A stretch of 64,000 bases of DNA from Legionella micdadei (GTDB taxonomy: Bacteria; Pseudomonadota; Gammaproteobacteria; Legionellales; Legionellaceae), in NCBI RefSeq assembly GCF_000953635.1, contig NZ_LN614830.1:2843001-2907000 (forward strand). The letters are read 5' to 3'. A model generated the notes under the pieces. It saw only the letters and a list, made by a program, of their open reading frames with translations, was not told the origin of the DNA and did no database searches. Below, piece by piece: positions 45,319 to 53,528 of the stretch (within the stretch, counting starts at the first letter, position 1; each line of letters begins with the position of its first letter). A program made the position numbers and the translations under genes.

Positions 45319-47940
45319 TTAAATTAAGTTCATAATCGTATTTAACAATTTTTCATTAGTTGAGTCAGATTTGACTAAAGCTTGGCTCACGTATTGAGCA
45401 TATTCATTGTTTAATTGCATGTCTGAGAAAACTAAAACGGGAATTTTATAACTTGCTAACAGAGGCAATAACTCTACTCCGTTACCATCTGGCAAGAGTA
45501 AATCAAGTATAATCAAGTCATACCTTTTTTTAGCTAACACTTTTTTAGCCTCATGCAGGGTATTTGCTGTATCGACTTGCGCATGCTTTTCCAACAACAA
45601 CCCTACGACGTGCCGGGTATCAGCATTATCTTCCACATGTAAAATAGTGGGTAAATGCTGGGTATCCTGTACTTTGATACGATTAATCGCTTGCATTAAT
45701 CGCTTTAGGTCCACTGGCTTATCTACCCAATCGATCACCGAAACTGCGTCTCCGTTAAGTAAAGTTTTTCCAGTTTGTGAAATAATGGATAAAACAATAA
45801 TAGGTAAGTCATGTGTTTTTTGCACAGAACGAAGTTCCCTTATGAGGGAAATACCATCTTGATCAGGGAGGATCAAATCCAATAATAGTGCTTGATAAAA
45901 CCCGTTTTCCAATTTTTCTTTGGCACCTGCTGCTGTGAGTGCTATATCCACAGTAAAACCCGCTGACTCTAAAAGTGCTTGCAGGTAATCAGCTTGATCC
46001 TGATCATCCTCGCAAATTAACAAGCGCTTTGTTGATTTATTGAAAGGTGGAAGGAGAACTTCGAATTCTTGGGCCAGATCAATGAGTGGCAATTCAAAAT
46101 AAAAGGTACTGCCTTGATTAGGTTTGCTAATAAAATTAAGCGTCCCCCCCATTTCCTCAATGATGCTCTTGCTAATATTAAGTCCTAAACCGGTGCCCCC
46201 TTTTCGCCGAGTATCAGAAGAATCTGCCTGGGAAAACTTTTGAAAGACGCGTGACTGGAATTCTTCAGAAATTCCAACCCCGTTATCAATAACTGATACT
46301 CGTACTTTCTCATCCAGCCTTTTAACTTCAATCATTACCGTTGAATTTGGCGGCGAAAATTTACAGGCGTTTGACAACAGATTAGCCAATACTTGCATTA
46401 ACCTGCCTGTGTCAACATTGACCATCAATTTCTTTTTAGGGTATTTTATCTGCAAAGAAACAGAATATTTTTCTGCGTACATTTTATTCGCATCAACTGC
46501 TTCCTCTATTATTTGTTTGAGATTAATGCTCTTAAATTGAAACTCCATTTTTCCTGCTTCGATTTTTTCAATGTCCAAAATATCATTAATCAGTAACAAC
46601 AAGCGTTCGCAATTGTTATTCGCAATTTCTAATAATTTTTTTGCTTTCTCAGAGAAAGAACCCAAAAATCCGCTCGTGAGCAACCCTAAAGAACCACGAA
46701 TCGAAGTAAGTGGTGTCCGCAATTCATGACTTACTATGGAGACAAATTCTCTTTTAAGCTTTTCAGCCCGTTTCAACTCCGTCACATCGTGTACAACAAC
46801 GACTGCACCGAGAGATTTACCCTCTTTATTGATAATTGGTTGACCATCGATGATTACATCTATCGTTTCTTCGTTTTTAAATTTTACAACTAAAGGTAAC
46901 CGCTGTATTACTTCGCCATCGAAGACTCGTTTGAGGGGAAAACTTTCTTTGGGGATAGGCTCATTTTTTTCGGTGAACAATTGATAATATTTATGCATTT
47001 CTGTAACGGTTAGCGACATTTTGTTGATACTAAAATTTTTTTGCATTGCGTTATTTAAAACCGTAATTTCCCCTTTTTCATTGCAAGCAATAATGCCATC
47101 TTCGAGGTTATCCAACATCGCGTTAAGAAATTCTTTTTCGTTTTGGACAGCATTAATCATTTTTTTATAGTAACTCGATACGGTTAGAGCCAAACTAATG
47201 ATGAGCGCTGTAATTCCAGCAATAAAAAATGCTAAGTAATTTGGCTTAATGACTTGATCTTCGGCCAACATCAAATGATTCGGGTAGTTTGTAAAAACAG
47301 AAGCAGACATTCCGGTGTAATGCATTCCGCATATCGCTAATCCCATGATAAGAGCGCTGCCCATTTTAAAATAAGTTTGCCTCTGGGCTCTGCCACGACT
47401 GCTTTCCAAAGCCAACCACAGAGCTACTTCGGCTGCAGCAATCCCAATAAAAATAGAGAGAAAAAACATTCCAGGCAAATAATGGATATTCACATGGGAT
47501 TTCATGCCTTCCATACCCATGTAATGCATCGTTGAAATAGCTAGGCCAATGAATAAGCCTCCCAAACCTAAATGGAATATGGAGCACTCTTTTTTTTGTA
47601 GAATAAATAAGGCGAAACCAGAGGCAACCATGGCCATCAATAACGATGCGGCAGTCCACCCTAATTCATATTCCATCGGCATAGGGAGTACAAAAGCCAA
47701 CATACCAATAAAATGCATAGACCATATGCCAGCACCCATGGTAAATGCACCACCAATAAGCCAATAAGTTGCTGCTTGGTTAGTTTTCTCTTCTCGCAAC
47801 CGAGACACGAGAGTCAGCGCTACATAAGAAGCGAGAACTGCAACAATGTAGGAGAGGACAACTAAGCTTGGGTCATAATACCCATCTAGCCGATTTGCCG
47901 GCAGAGGTCCAAATTGAAACCAATCCCTTAAAAAATCCAT
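45319..47940 (-). CDS. MHYT-domain hybrid sensor histidine kinase
   Basis: 873 residues. Seven N-terminal membrane helices contain three MHYT-type motifs (MHFIGM at 75-80, MHYMGM at 138-143, MHYTGM at 206-211), thought to bind copper and sense gas such as O2, CO or NO. A PAS domain (about 265-390) follows. The kinase core has phospho-His405 in VSHELRTP, then a Bergerat ATPase (LSNACKFSPP, DNGVGIS, GGTGLGLNIS). Two receivers come last, with Asp in LLLDLILPDQDG and LIILDLLLPDGNG. It starts the phosphorelay that leads to a diguanylate cyclase. Confidence 0.95.
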   Translation of the reverse strand: MDFLRDWFQFGPLPANRLDGYYDPSLVVLSYIVAVLASYVALTLVSRLREEKTNQAATYWLIGGAFTMGAGIWSMHFIGMLAFVLPMPMEYELGWTAASLLMAMVASGFALFILQKKECSIFHLGLGGLFIGLAISTMHYMGMEGMKSHVNIHYLPGMFFLSIFIGIAAAEVALWLALESSRGRAQRQTYFKMGSALIMGLAICGMHYTGMSASVFTNYPNHLMLAEDQVIKPNYLAFFIAGITALIISLALTVSSYYKKMINAVQNEKEFLNAMLDNLEDGIIACNEKGEITVLNNAMQKNFSINKMSLTVTEMHKYYQLFTEKNEPIPKESFPLKRVFDGEVIQRLPLVVKFKNEETIDVIIDGQPIINKEGKSLGAVVVVHDVTELKRAEKLKREFVSIVSHELRTPLTSIRGSLGLLTSGFLGSFSEKAKKLLEIANNNCERLLLLINDILDIEKIEAGKMEFQFKSINLKQIIEEAVDANKMYAEKYSVSLQIKYPKKKLMVNVDTGRLMQVLANLLSNACKFSPPNSTVMIEVKRLDEKVRVSVIDNGVGISEEFQSRVFQKFSQADSSDTRRKGGTGLGLNISKSIIEEMGGTLNFISKPNQGSTFYFELPLIDLAQEFEVLLPPFNKSTKRLLICEDDQDQADYLQALLESAGFTVDIALTAAGAKEKLENGFYQALLLDLILPDQDGISLIRELRSVQKTHDLPIIVLSIISQTGKTLLNGDAVSVIDWVDKPVDLKRLMQAINRIKVQDTQHLPTILHVEDNADTRHVVGLLLEKHAQVDTANTLHEAKKVLAKKRYDLIILDLLLPDGNGVELLPLLASYKIPVLVFSDMQLNNEYAQYVSQALVKSDSTNEKLLNTIMNLI

Positions 47941-48042
47941 TAGTATACGTCCTGTATAATAATTGTTCCTGTGTATGCTTACTTGCTTTCTTGGACATGT
48001 AGATCAGCATCTACAGCTGGTAAAGGCAATTTCGGTGCCCGA

Positions 48043-48228
48043 TTAAAAAGCGTCCCAAATCTCGCCTTTAGCATCTTTTTGTTTAGCATGATCACGAAGA
48101 TACGCAATACGCTGATGCTTTTTAATTTCTTGTTGCTGGGATGCTGATTTTTCATGTTGAGCATCAAACTCAAAGAGATATTTATCGTAAGGGCTCACAT
48201 AAGCCTTATCAATATCATTATTACTCAT
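48043..48228 (-). CDS. Small hydrophilic protein, apparently frameshifted at its end
   Basis: 61 residues, MSNNDIDKAYVSPYDKYLF, highly charged, ending GEIWDAF. AGGA six bases before the ATG indicates a real gene. Just after GCT the minus strand has five T; with four T the frame would run on as NRAPKLPLPAVDADLHV to a stop at 47979, giving 82 residues. The downstream frame has coding-like composition, so the gene is either truncated by a one-base insertion or the base is a sequence error. Function unknown. Confidence 0.65.
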   Translation of the reverse strand: MSNNDIDKAYVSPYDKYLFEFDAQHEKSASQQQEIKKHQRIAYLRDHAKQKDAKGEIWDAF

Positions 48229-48337
48229 GACTTATCCTGGATAGCATATACTAAATAGCAAGATGAACATTTTATCGGTTTTTAAACTAAGATGCCATCT
48301 CTACTTATATTTGGATTATAGCCCTAGGAAAGACGCC

Positions 48338-49315
48338 ATGACAATTAAGAAAGCTGAGCTACACGTCCATTTGGAAGGAACAATCAAACCTGACTTAGCT
48401 AAAAAGCTGGCCAAGCGGAACCAAATTTCATTTCCAGAAGCTTTAATTGCTCCTGATGGCCAGAGTTATTCCTATCCCGATTTTATGGGCTTTCTTAAAG
48501 CATTCGACGAAGTTGCATCTGTGATAAAGCAACCTCGCGATTATTACGACATTACTTTTGATTATCTCAAAGAGAATGCGTTGGAAGGCACCATTTATGT
48601 AGAGATGATGTACTCCCCCGATCATGCCGAACGTGCGAGCGGGATTCCTTCCACTGAACATTTACAAGCAATACAACAAGCGATTGAGGATGCCGAAGCA
48701 AAATTTAATATTATAGGTAGGATTATTATTATCGCTGTTCGCCATTTCGGTGTAGAAGCAGTGACTAAAGCGGCTGAACAAGCCATCAGAGAAACAATGC
48801 CTTATATTGTCGGTTTCGGTCTAGGGGGGGATGAGATCAATTATCCACCCAAATTGTTTCATAAAGCGTTTAGTATTGCTGCAGAAGGCGGCCTTTTCTG
48901 TACAGTACACGCAGGTGAATTCGCTTCAGCAAGTGGTATGCTCGAAGCCATGGAGTATCTACCTATCAAGCGCATCGGGCATGGTGTTCAAGCGATGCAC
49001 TCCGTAGAAACGCTCGCACAATTAAAAGAACGGGGCATTGCACTCGAGATTTGTCCATCCAGTAACATTGCTTTGGGGCTGTTTAAAGATATGTTGGAGC
49101 ACCCTTTAACTCAACTCATGGCCGCAGGCATCCCAGTGAGCTTGGGTTCAGATGACCCGCCCTTTTTCCGCACTAATTTAGCCCAAGAATATAAAAGGGT
49201 ACAGCAAGCTTATCACTATTCGGACAGCAAAATGATTGACTTTACCACAATGGCAATTAAATCATCTTTTGCTGATGAAGCAACAAAGCTAAGATTAATG
49301 CGCTTGTTGAACTAG
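48338..49315 (+). CDS. add: Adenosine deaminase family protein
   Basis: 325 residues with the full zinc-dependent deaminase set: ELHVHLEGTI near the N-terminus (two zinc His), TVHAGEFA with the catalytic Glu region, KRIGHGVQ, LEICPSSNIALG and VSLGSDDPPFF with the zinc Asp. It converts adenosine (or adenine) to inosine (or hypoxanthine) for purine salvage; substrate choice within the family is uncertain. The ATG at 48338 has AGGA eight bases upstream and is favoured over the longer frame from 48263. It stands alone. Confidence 0.9.
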   Translation: MTIKKAELHVHLEGTIKPDLAKKLAKRNQISFPEALIAPDGQSYSYPDFMGFLKAFDEVASVIKQPRDYYDITFDYLKENALEGTIYVEMMYSPDHAERASGIPSTEHLQAIQQAIEDAEAKFNIIGRIIIIAVRHFGVEAVTKAAEQAIRETMPYIVGFGLGGDEINYPPKLFHKAFSIAAEGGLFCTVHAGEFASASGMLEAMEYLPIKRIGHGVQAMHSVETLAQLKERGIALEICPSSNIALGLFKDMLEHPLTQLMAAGIPVSLGSDDPPFFRTNLAQEYKRVQQAYHYSDSKMIDFTTMAIKSSFADEATKLRLMRLLN

Positions 49316-49434
49316 GGTCTGTTGAGCCAAAAATTCGTAACAATCTTGTTACAATCTTTTTTCCTCTTGTTATATTCCTATTACATTCATTACCTAGACT
49401 AGCTTGTGTAAATTGCAATCTGGGAGATGTAACA

Positions 49435-49668
49435 ATGAAAACTAAAAAATGGCTTCTGTGTAGCACTTTAGGTCTATCTGCTCTATTCTCAAGCTCGTCC
49501 TTTGCGTATCATCACACTTATCCAGTCGGCCAGGGAGTAAGCGTTAACCATTATCATCCAAGCCCCTGGAGGCACCCTCAATTTCATCGCTGGATCCCAC
49601 CGCGAAACTATGTTGTCATACACTCCAGACCTGCCCACTTCTGGTTTAAGCATCGAATATATTGGTAA
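49435..49668 (+). CDS. Small secreted His- and aromatic-rich peptide
   Basis: 77 residues. The signal peptide (MKTKKWLLCSTLGLSALFSSSSFA) leaves a mature part of about 53 residues (YHHTYPVGQG onward) packed with His, Trp, Tyr, Pro and Arg and ending KHRIYW. GGGAG before the ATG supports it. The His content suggests metal binding, and the aromatic and basic mix suggests membrane or wall binding, but neither is shown. It lies next to a long palindrome and upstream of rpoH on the other strand. I do not recognise a family. Confidence 0.75.
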   Translation: MKTKKWLLCSTLGLSALFSSSSFAYHHTYPVGQGVSVNHYHPSPWRHPQFHRWIPPRNYVVIHSRPAHFWFKHRIYW

Positions 49669-49741
49669 TTTTATGACTACATTAGCCTGACGCTTGGAGC
49701 CCCTATTTTGGAAATCGTCCAAGAGTAATTTTTCATTATGC

Positions 49742-49781
49742 AACCGTACAGATTTAGCCGATCGGCTAAATCTGTATGGTT
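49742..49781. repeat. Long perfect palindrome, possible bidirectional terminator
   Basis: An 18-base arm (49742-49759) and its complement (49764-49781) with a GATC loop form one hairpin with a single G-T wobble. The core ACAGATTTAGCC/GGCTAAATCTGT is perfect. Two T follow on the plus side. It is 73 bases past the small secreted gene and 138 bases past the rpoH stop, so it may end both transcripts or bind a protein. Confidence 0.6.
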
Positions 49782-49919
49782 TTGGTGTACAGAGCGAGCT
49801 ATTGACATTTTTGTTGTCAAGCTAGAGAGTTGCTTAACTTACTCAAAAAACTTGACAAAAATTTTTATGAGGCCAAATTTTAACAACGTTAAAACCAAGC
49901 TCTTTCTTCATTTGATAGT

Positions 49920-50780
49920 TTACGCAACTTCTTCCATATACTGCCGAAGTTTCTTCATGGCATTTTTTTCTAATTGGCGTACCCGTTCAGCAGAAACCCC
50001 ATATTTATCCGCTAAATCATGTAGAGTTGCTTTTTCATCGGATAACCAACGCTGCTGCAAAATATCCTGGCTGCGCTCATCGAGACGCTCCAGCGCCGAG
50101 AATAACTGTTCACGCCCATACTCATCGCTTGTCTCCTGCTCGATTAAATGGGCGGGATCATTATTTGCATCATGTAAATAATGGGCAGGGGCTTTGAAAT
50201 TTTCGTCCTCATCATCCGAAACAGGAGAGTCAAAAGAAGTATCCATGGCATTTAGTCGTTGCTCCATGATTAATACATCTTCAGGACTTACACCTAGATC
50301 CCGGGCGACTGCGTTGACTTCCTCAGTGTTAAACCAACCCAAGCGGTTCTTCATTTGGCGAAGATTAAAAAATAATTTGCGTTGTGATTTAGTGGTAGCG
50401 ATTTTGACAATTCGCCAATTCCGTAGAACAAATTCATGGATTTCAGCTTTTATCCAATGAACGGCAAAAGAGACTAAACGAACGCCCATTTTCGGATCAA
50501 AGCGTTTTACTGCCTTCATTAAACCAATATTGCCTTCCTGGATTAAATCATTAAGAGGTAACCCATAACCTAAGTAACCTCGCGCTACGCGGACAACATA
50601 GCGTAAATGAGCCAGAACTAAGCGACGAGCGGCTTCCAAATCACCTTGATTCTGAAAACGCTCCGCGAATTCATGTTCTTCTTCAGCAGAAAGCATCGGA
50701 ATCTGATTAACCCGATGAATATAAGCATCTAAACTACCAATGGGTAAATTCAATGATGCCAGTTGTAACTGCTGATTCAT
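49920..50780 (-). CDS. rpoH: RNA polymerase sigma-32 factor RpoH
   Basis: A 286-residue sigma factor of the heat shock type. Region 2 reads [21 protein letters not shown], the RpoH box [10 protein letters not shown] is at 132-141, and region 4 has a helix-turn-helix ([28 protein letters not shown]). It directs transcription of chaperones and proteases. CGGAGG is placed seven bases before the ATG. The order ftsY-ftsE-ftsX-rpoH is conserved in gammaproteobacteria. Confidence 0.98.
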   Translation of the reverse strand: MNQQLQLASLNLPIGSLDAYIHRVNQIPMLSAEEEHEFAERFQNQGDLEAARRLVLAHLRYVVRVARGYLGYGLPLNDLIQEGNIGLMKAVKRFDPKMGVRLVSFAVHWIKAEIHEFVLRNWRIVKIATTKSQRKLFFNLRQMKNRLGWFNTEEVNAVARDLGVSPEDVLIMEQRLNAMDTSFDSPVSDDEDENFKAPAHYLHDANNDPAHLIEQETSDEYGREQLFSALERLDERSQDILQQRWLSDEKATLHDLADKYGVSAERVRQLEKNAMKKLRQYMEEVA

Positions 50781-50840
50781 GCTATTACCTCCGAATAAGT
50801 AAAATCATAGCACACTAATAACTGATCAATTTATTATAGA

Positions 50841-51770
50841 TCAATTGTAGGGTTCAATAGAAGCAAGTTGCCTTTTTACTGATAACCTAGCCCCTAACCA
50901 ACCTAATAAGGTGGATATAAGAACCAGTAAGTAAGCCTGTTTTACTGATAAACTCGTTATAGGGTAATGCATTTGATAGGCGGATGCCAATTGTTTTACT
51001 GCGACAGCAAGACTAAGCATAAAAATATTAACAAAAAGCACTGCAAGTATTGCACCTGCTAAGCTATACCATATTCCCGAATATAAAAAAGGACGGGCAA
51101 TGTAGGGATCGGTTGCGCCAATTAATTTTAATACTTGGATCTCTTCATGACGATTATGAATGGCTAAACGCAGCGTATTTCCCACAATGAGCACTACCGC
51201 AGAAGCAAGCAGGGCAATGAGAGCATGTGCTGTTTTACTGATGAAACTCAAGATCGCATGCAATCGATTAATCCATTGCATATCAAGCTTAGCTTGTTCT
51301 ACCTGAGGAAAAACTTTCAATCGAAGAAACAATTGTTCCATCTGTGCCGGTGAATTAATTGCCAGGGATGGCACAACTTCGATGACAGCCGGTAATGGAT
51401 TTTCCGGCAAATAGCGCATGATATCATGCATCCCCTCTTGCTGCTGCAGTTCAGCAAGTCCATCTGCGGCAGATTTTAAGCTGGCATGGCCAACCCCTTC
51501 TGTGGCTTGGACACGTTCTAATAATGCGGTCTCTTCTTCTGCCGAAATAGGCGATTTAAGATAAAGCGAAATATGGCCACCACGTTGCCAGCTGCCAGTT
51601 AATTGAGCAAGATTATCTGTAAAAACCCAAAATAGCGTGGGTAAGGTCAAAGCGATAGCAATCACTACAACCGTAAGGGTTGTGGCAAGGGGTTGGCGGC
51701 AGAGTAGGTTAAGGCTACTGCTTGCTGCTTGCAAATGATAAGAAAGTAATGCACGCATACTTTTTAACAT
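50841..51770 (-). CDS. ftsX: Cell division ABC permease FtsX
   Basis: 309 residues. A cytoplasmic start, one helix (TLTVVVIAIALTLPTLFWVF), a periplasmic domain of about 130 residues that would contact the EnvC-type amidase activator, then three helices in the C-terminal FtsX core. It works with FtsE to control septal peptidoglycan hydrolysis. It overlaps the C-terminal ftsE fragment by seven bases. The gene itself is intact although its partner is split. Confidence 0.95.
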   Translation of the reverse strand: MLKSMRALLSYHLQAASSSLNLLCRQPLATTLTVVVIAIALTLPTLFWVFTDNLAQLTGSWQRGGHISLYLKSPISAEEETALLERVQATEGVGHASLKSAADGLAELQQQEGMHDIMRYLPENPLPAVIEVVPSLAINSPAQMEQLFLRLKVFPQVEQAKLDMQWINRLHAILSFISKTAHALIALLASAVVLIVGNTLRLAIHNRHEEIQVLKLIGATDPYIARPFLYSGIWYSLAGAILAVLFVNIFMLSLAVAVKQLASAYQMHYPITSLSVKQAYLLVLISTLLGWLGARLSVKRQLASIEPYN

Positions 51771-52081
51771 ACACGCCCCCCCTTTAACATCACAATACGG
51801 TGTTTCATTCGTGCGATTAAAGCAAGATCATGAGTCGCAATAAGAATACTCACACCGACCTGATTAAATTGCTCGAATAGTTTCATAATTTCTGTTGAGA
51901 GGCTGGGATCCAAATTACCTGTAGGCTCATCAGCCAGTAGTAAGGAAGGTTTATGCACTACCGCTCGGGCAATACCTATTCGTTGTTGTTCCCCTGCGGA
52001 TAGATGAATAGGCAGCATCTTTTCTTTTGCTAGCAAACCGACCATATCAAGGGCTGCATGAACCCGCTTGGTGATCATCAC
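51764..52081 (-). CDS. ftsE: FtsE, C-terminal fragment of a split gene
   Basis: 105 residues, starting at a GTG that shares bases with the stop of the N-terminal fragment (GTGA). It carries the ABC signature as LSAGEQQRIGIARA (normally LSGGEQQR), Walker B LLLADEPTGNLD and the switch His in IATHDLALI. With the N-terminal part it adds up to about 216 residues, the normal FtsE length, so the split is a single-base frameshift. The overlap could allow reinitiation and a two-piece FtsE. A sequencing error is the simplest alternative. The ATG next to the GTG may be the actual start. Confidence 0.85.
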   Translation of the reverse strand: MMITKRVHAALDMVGLLAKEKMLPIHLSAGEQQRIGIARAVVHKPSLLLADEPTGNLDPSLSTEIMKLFEQFNQVGVSILIATHDLALIARMKHRIVMLKGGRVC

Positions 52082-52413
52082 TGGCGTCCTTGAATTTGCA
52101 AGGGTAAAGCAACATTATCAAATACTGTCCTATCACTTAACAAGTTAGGTGATTGGAAGGTAATTCCCAGACTGCTTCTGTAAGCAGCGATGTCGCGTTT
52201 TTTTAATTGGTTTAAACGGACATTATTTACTGTAAGTTGACCGGATGAGGGAAGTTCAAGCATAGCAATTAATTTAAGGAAGGTTGTTTTTCCAGCACCC
52301 GAATGGCCAGTTAAAAAAACCATTTCCCCTTTTTGCAAGCAAAAATCAATCTGGCTTAGTGCTTCGAAGCCCCCTGGATAGCGCTTACTGACTTGGTCAA
52401 ATTTAATCATCAT
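52078..52413 (-). CDS. ftsE: FtsE, N-terminal fragment of a split gene
   Basis: 111 residues from the ATG at 52413 (MMIKFDQVSKRYPGG). It contains Walker A GHSGAGKT (36-43) and the Q-loop ITFQSPNLLSDRTVFDNVALPL, and stops at GRQ where normal FtsE continues into the helical domain. Reading one base back restores the frame into KRVHAALDMVGLL of the C-terminal fragment. The start overlaps the ftsY stop by 11 bases. FtsE is the ATPase that, with FtsX, drives septal wall hydrolysis, so loss should matter. Confidence 0.85.
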   Translation of the reverse strand: MMIKFDQVSKRYPGGFEALSQIDFCLQKGEMVFLTGHSGAGKTTFLKLIAMLELPSSGQLTVNNVRLNQLKKRDIAAYRSSLGITFQSPNLLSDRTVFDNVALPLQIQGRQ

Positions 52414-53467
52414 TAAAAATTGCTCTGACAAATTGCTGGGCATCAAAGGGACGCAAATCGTCAATTCCTTCACCAACACCTAAGTAACGAAATGGTATCC
52501 CTAATTCATTCGCGATAGCAAATAAAATCCCACCTTTCGCAGTTCCATCAAGCTTTGTCATCGTAATGCCTGTTACCCCAATGGATTGATGAAATTGACG
52601 TGCCTGGTTAAGTGCATTTTGCCCAATACTTGCGTCTAAAATCAGCATGGTTTCATGAGGGGCATTGGCATCTAATTTTTGTAACACCCGCTTCACTTTT
52701 TTCAATTCTTCCATCAAATTTCCCTGAGTGTGTAAGCGCCCAGCGGTATCCGCGATTAAAATATCAATATTTCTAGCTTTTGCCGCTTGCAGCGCATCGT
52801 AAATCACGGATGCACTATCCGCTCCTGTGTGTTGTGCTATGACAGGTATCTGATTGCGCTCACCCCACACTTGCAGCTGCTCAACTGCTGCTGCACGAAA
52901 AGTATCTCCTGCAGCGAGCATTACTTTCTTACCTTGCTGCTGGAATTGTTTGGCCATTTTGCCAATAGAGGTTGTTTTACCCGCTCCATTAACGCCCACG
53001 GTTAAAATAACAAACGGTGATTTATCAGGATTCTCTAACTGTAATGGTTTTTCGCTAGTTAACAAGATAGCTTCCAGGCGCCTTTTTAACTCTTGGAAGA
53101 CGGCATTCCCGTCAGTCAATTGCTTTCTTGCTAAACCCTCGCCCAGTTGCTTTAAGATAGACTGTGATGTTTCAACACCTAGGTCAGCACCAAGCAACAC
53201 GAGTTCAAGCTCTTCCAAGAGAGAGGCATCGATCTCTTTTTTTCCAAGTAATAATCGGCCAATCCCCTCACCAAATTGTTGGCGGGTTTTAGTCAATCCG
53301 CGCTTGATACGTGCAAAGAATCCTTGCTTTGGCGATTCATCACTAGGGGCAGGCGAATGAGCTAATTTATCCTCATAATGCTGCTCTTCAGTAAGTACGG
53401 GTGAAACCTCAACAAGAGGTTCTTCAGGCTTAGTTTCACCTTGATTTCTTTTAAACCATTTAATCAT
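52403..53467 (-). CDS. ftsY: Signal recognition particle receptor FtsY
   Basis: 354 residues. An acidic N-terminal A domain (about 1-50) is followed by the helical N domain and the GTPase G domain: G1 GVNGAGKTT (158-166), G3 DTAGRLHT and G4 TKLDGTAKGG. DTFRAAAVEQLQVW is the insertion-box region. It receives SRP-bound ribosomes at the membrane. First gene of the ftsYEX-rpoH run, divergent from the M16 peptidase operon. The A domain is short compared with E. coli. Confidence 0.97.
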   Translation of the reverse strand: MIKWFKRNQGETKPEEPLVEVSPVLTEEQHYEDKLAHSPAPSDESPKQGFFARIKRGLTKTRQQFGEGIGRLLLGKKEIDASLLEELELVLLGADLGVETSQSILKQLGEGLARKQLTDGNAVFQELKRRLEAILLTSEKPLQLENPDKSPFVILTVGVNGAGKTTSIGKMAKQFQQQGKKVMLAAGDTFRAAAVEQLQVWGERNQIPVIAQHTGADSASVIYDALQAAKARNIDILIADTAGRLHTQGNLMEELKKVKRVLQKLDANAPHETMLILDASIGQNALNQARQFHQSIGVTGITMTKLDGTAKGGILFAIANELGIPFRYLGVGEGIDDLRPFDAQQFVRAIFNDD

Positions 53468-53528
53468 AAGGTATACAAAACGAAGGAAATATGGAATTCT
53501 ATCACTTTTTTTGCTTTGGAGTTAATCT

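Noticed and set aside
47979-48173. A 64-codon minus-strand ORF as a separate gene
   Set aside because: It has no ribosome site and overlaps the better-supported 61-codon ORF. Only its last 21 codons look coding, which fits a frameshift continuation and not an independent gene.
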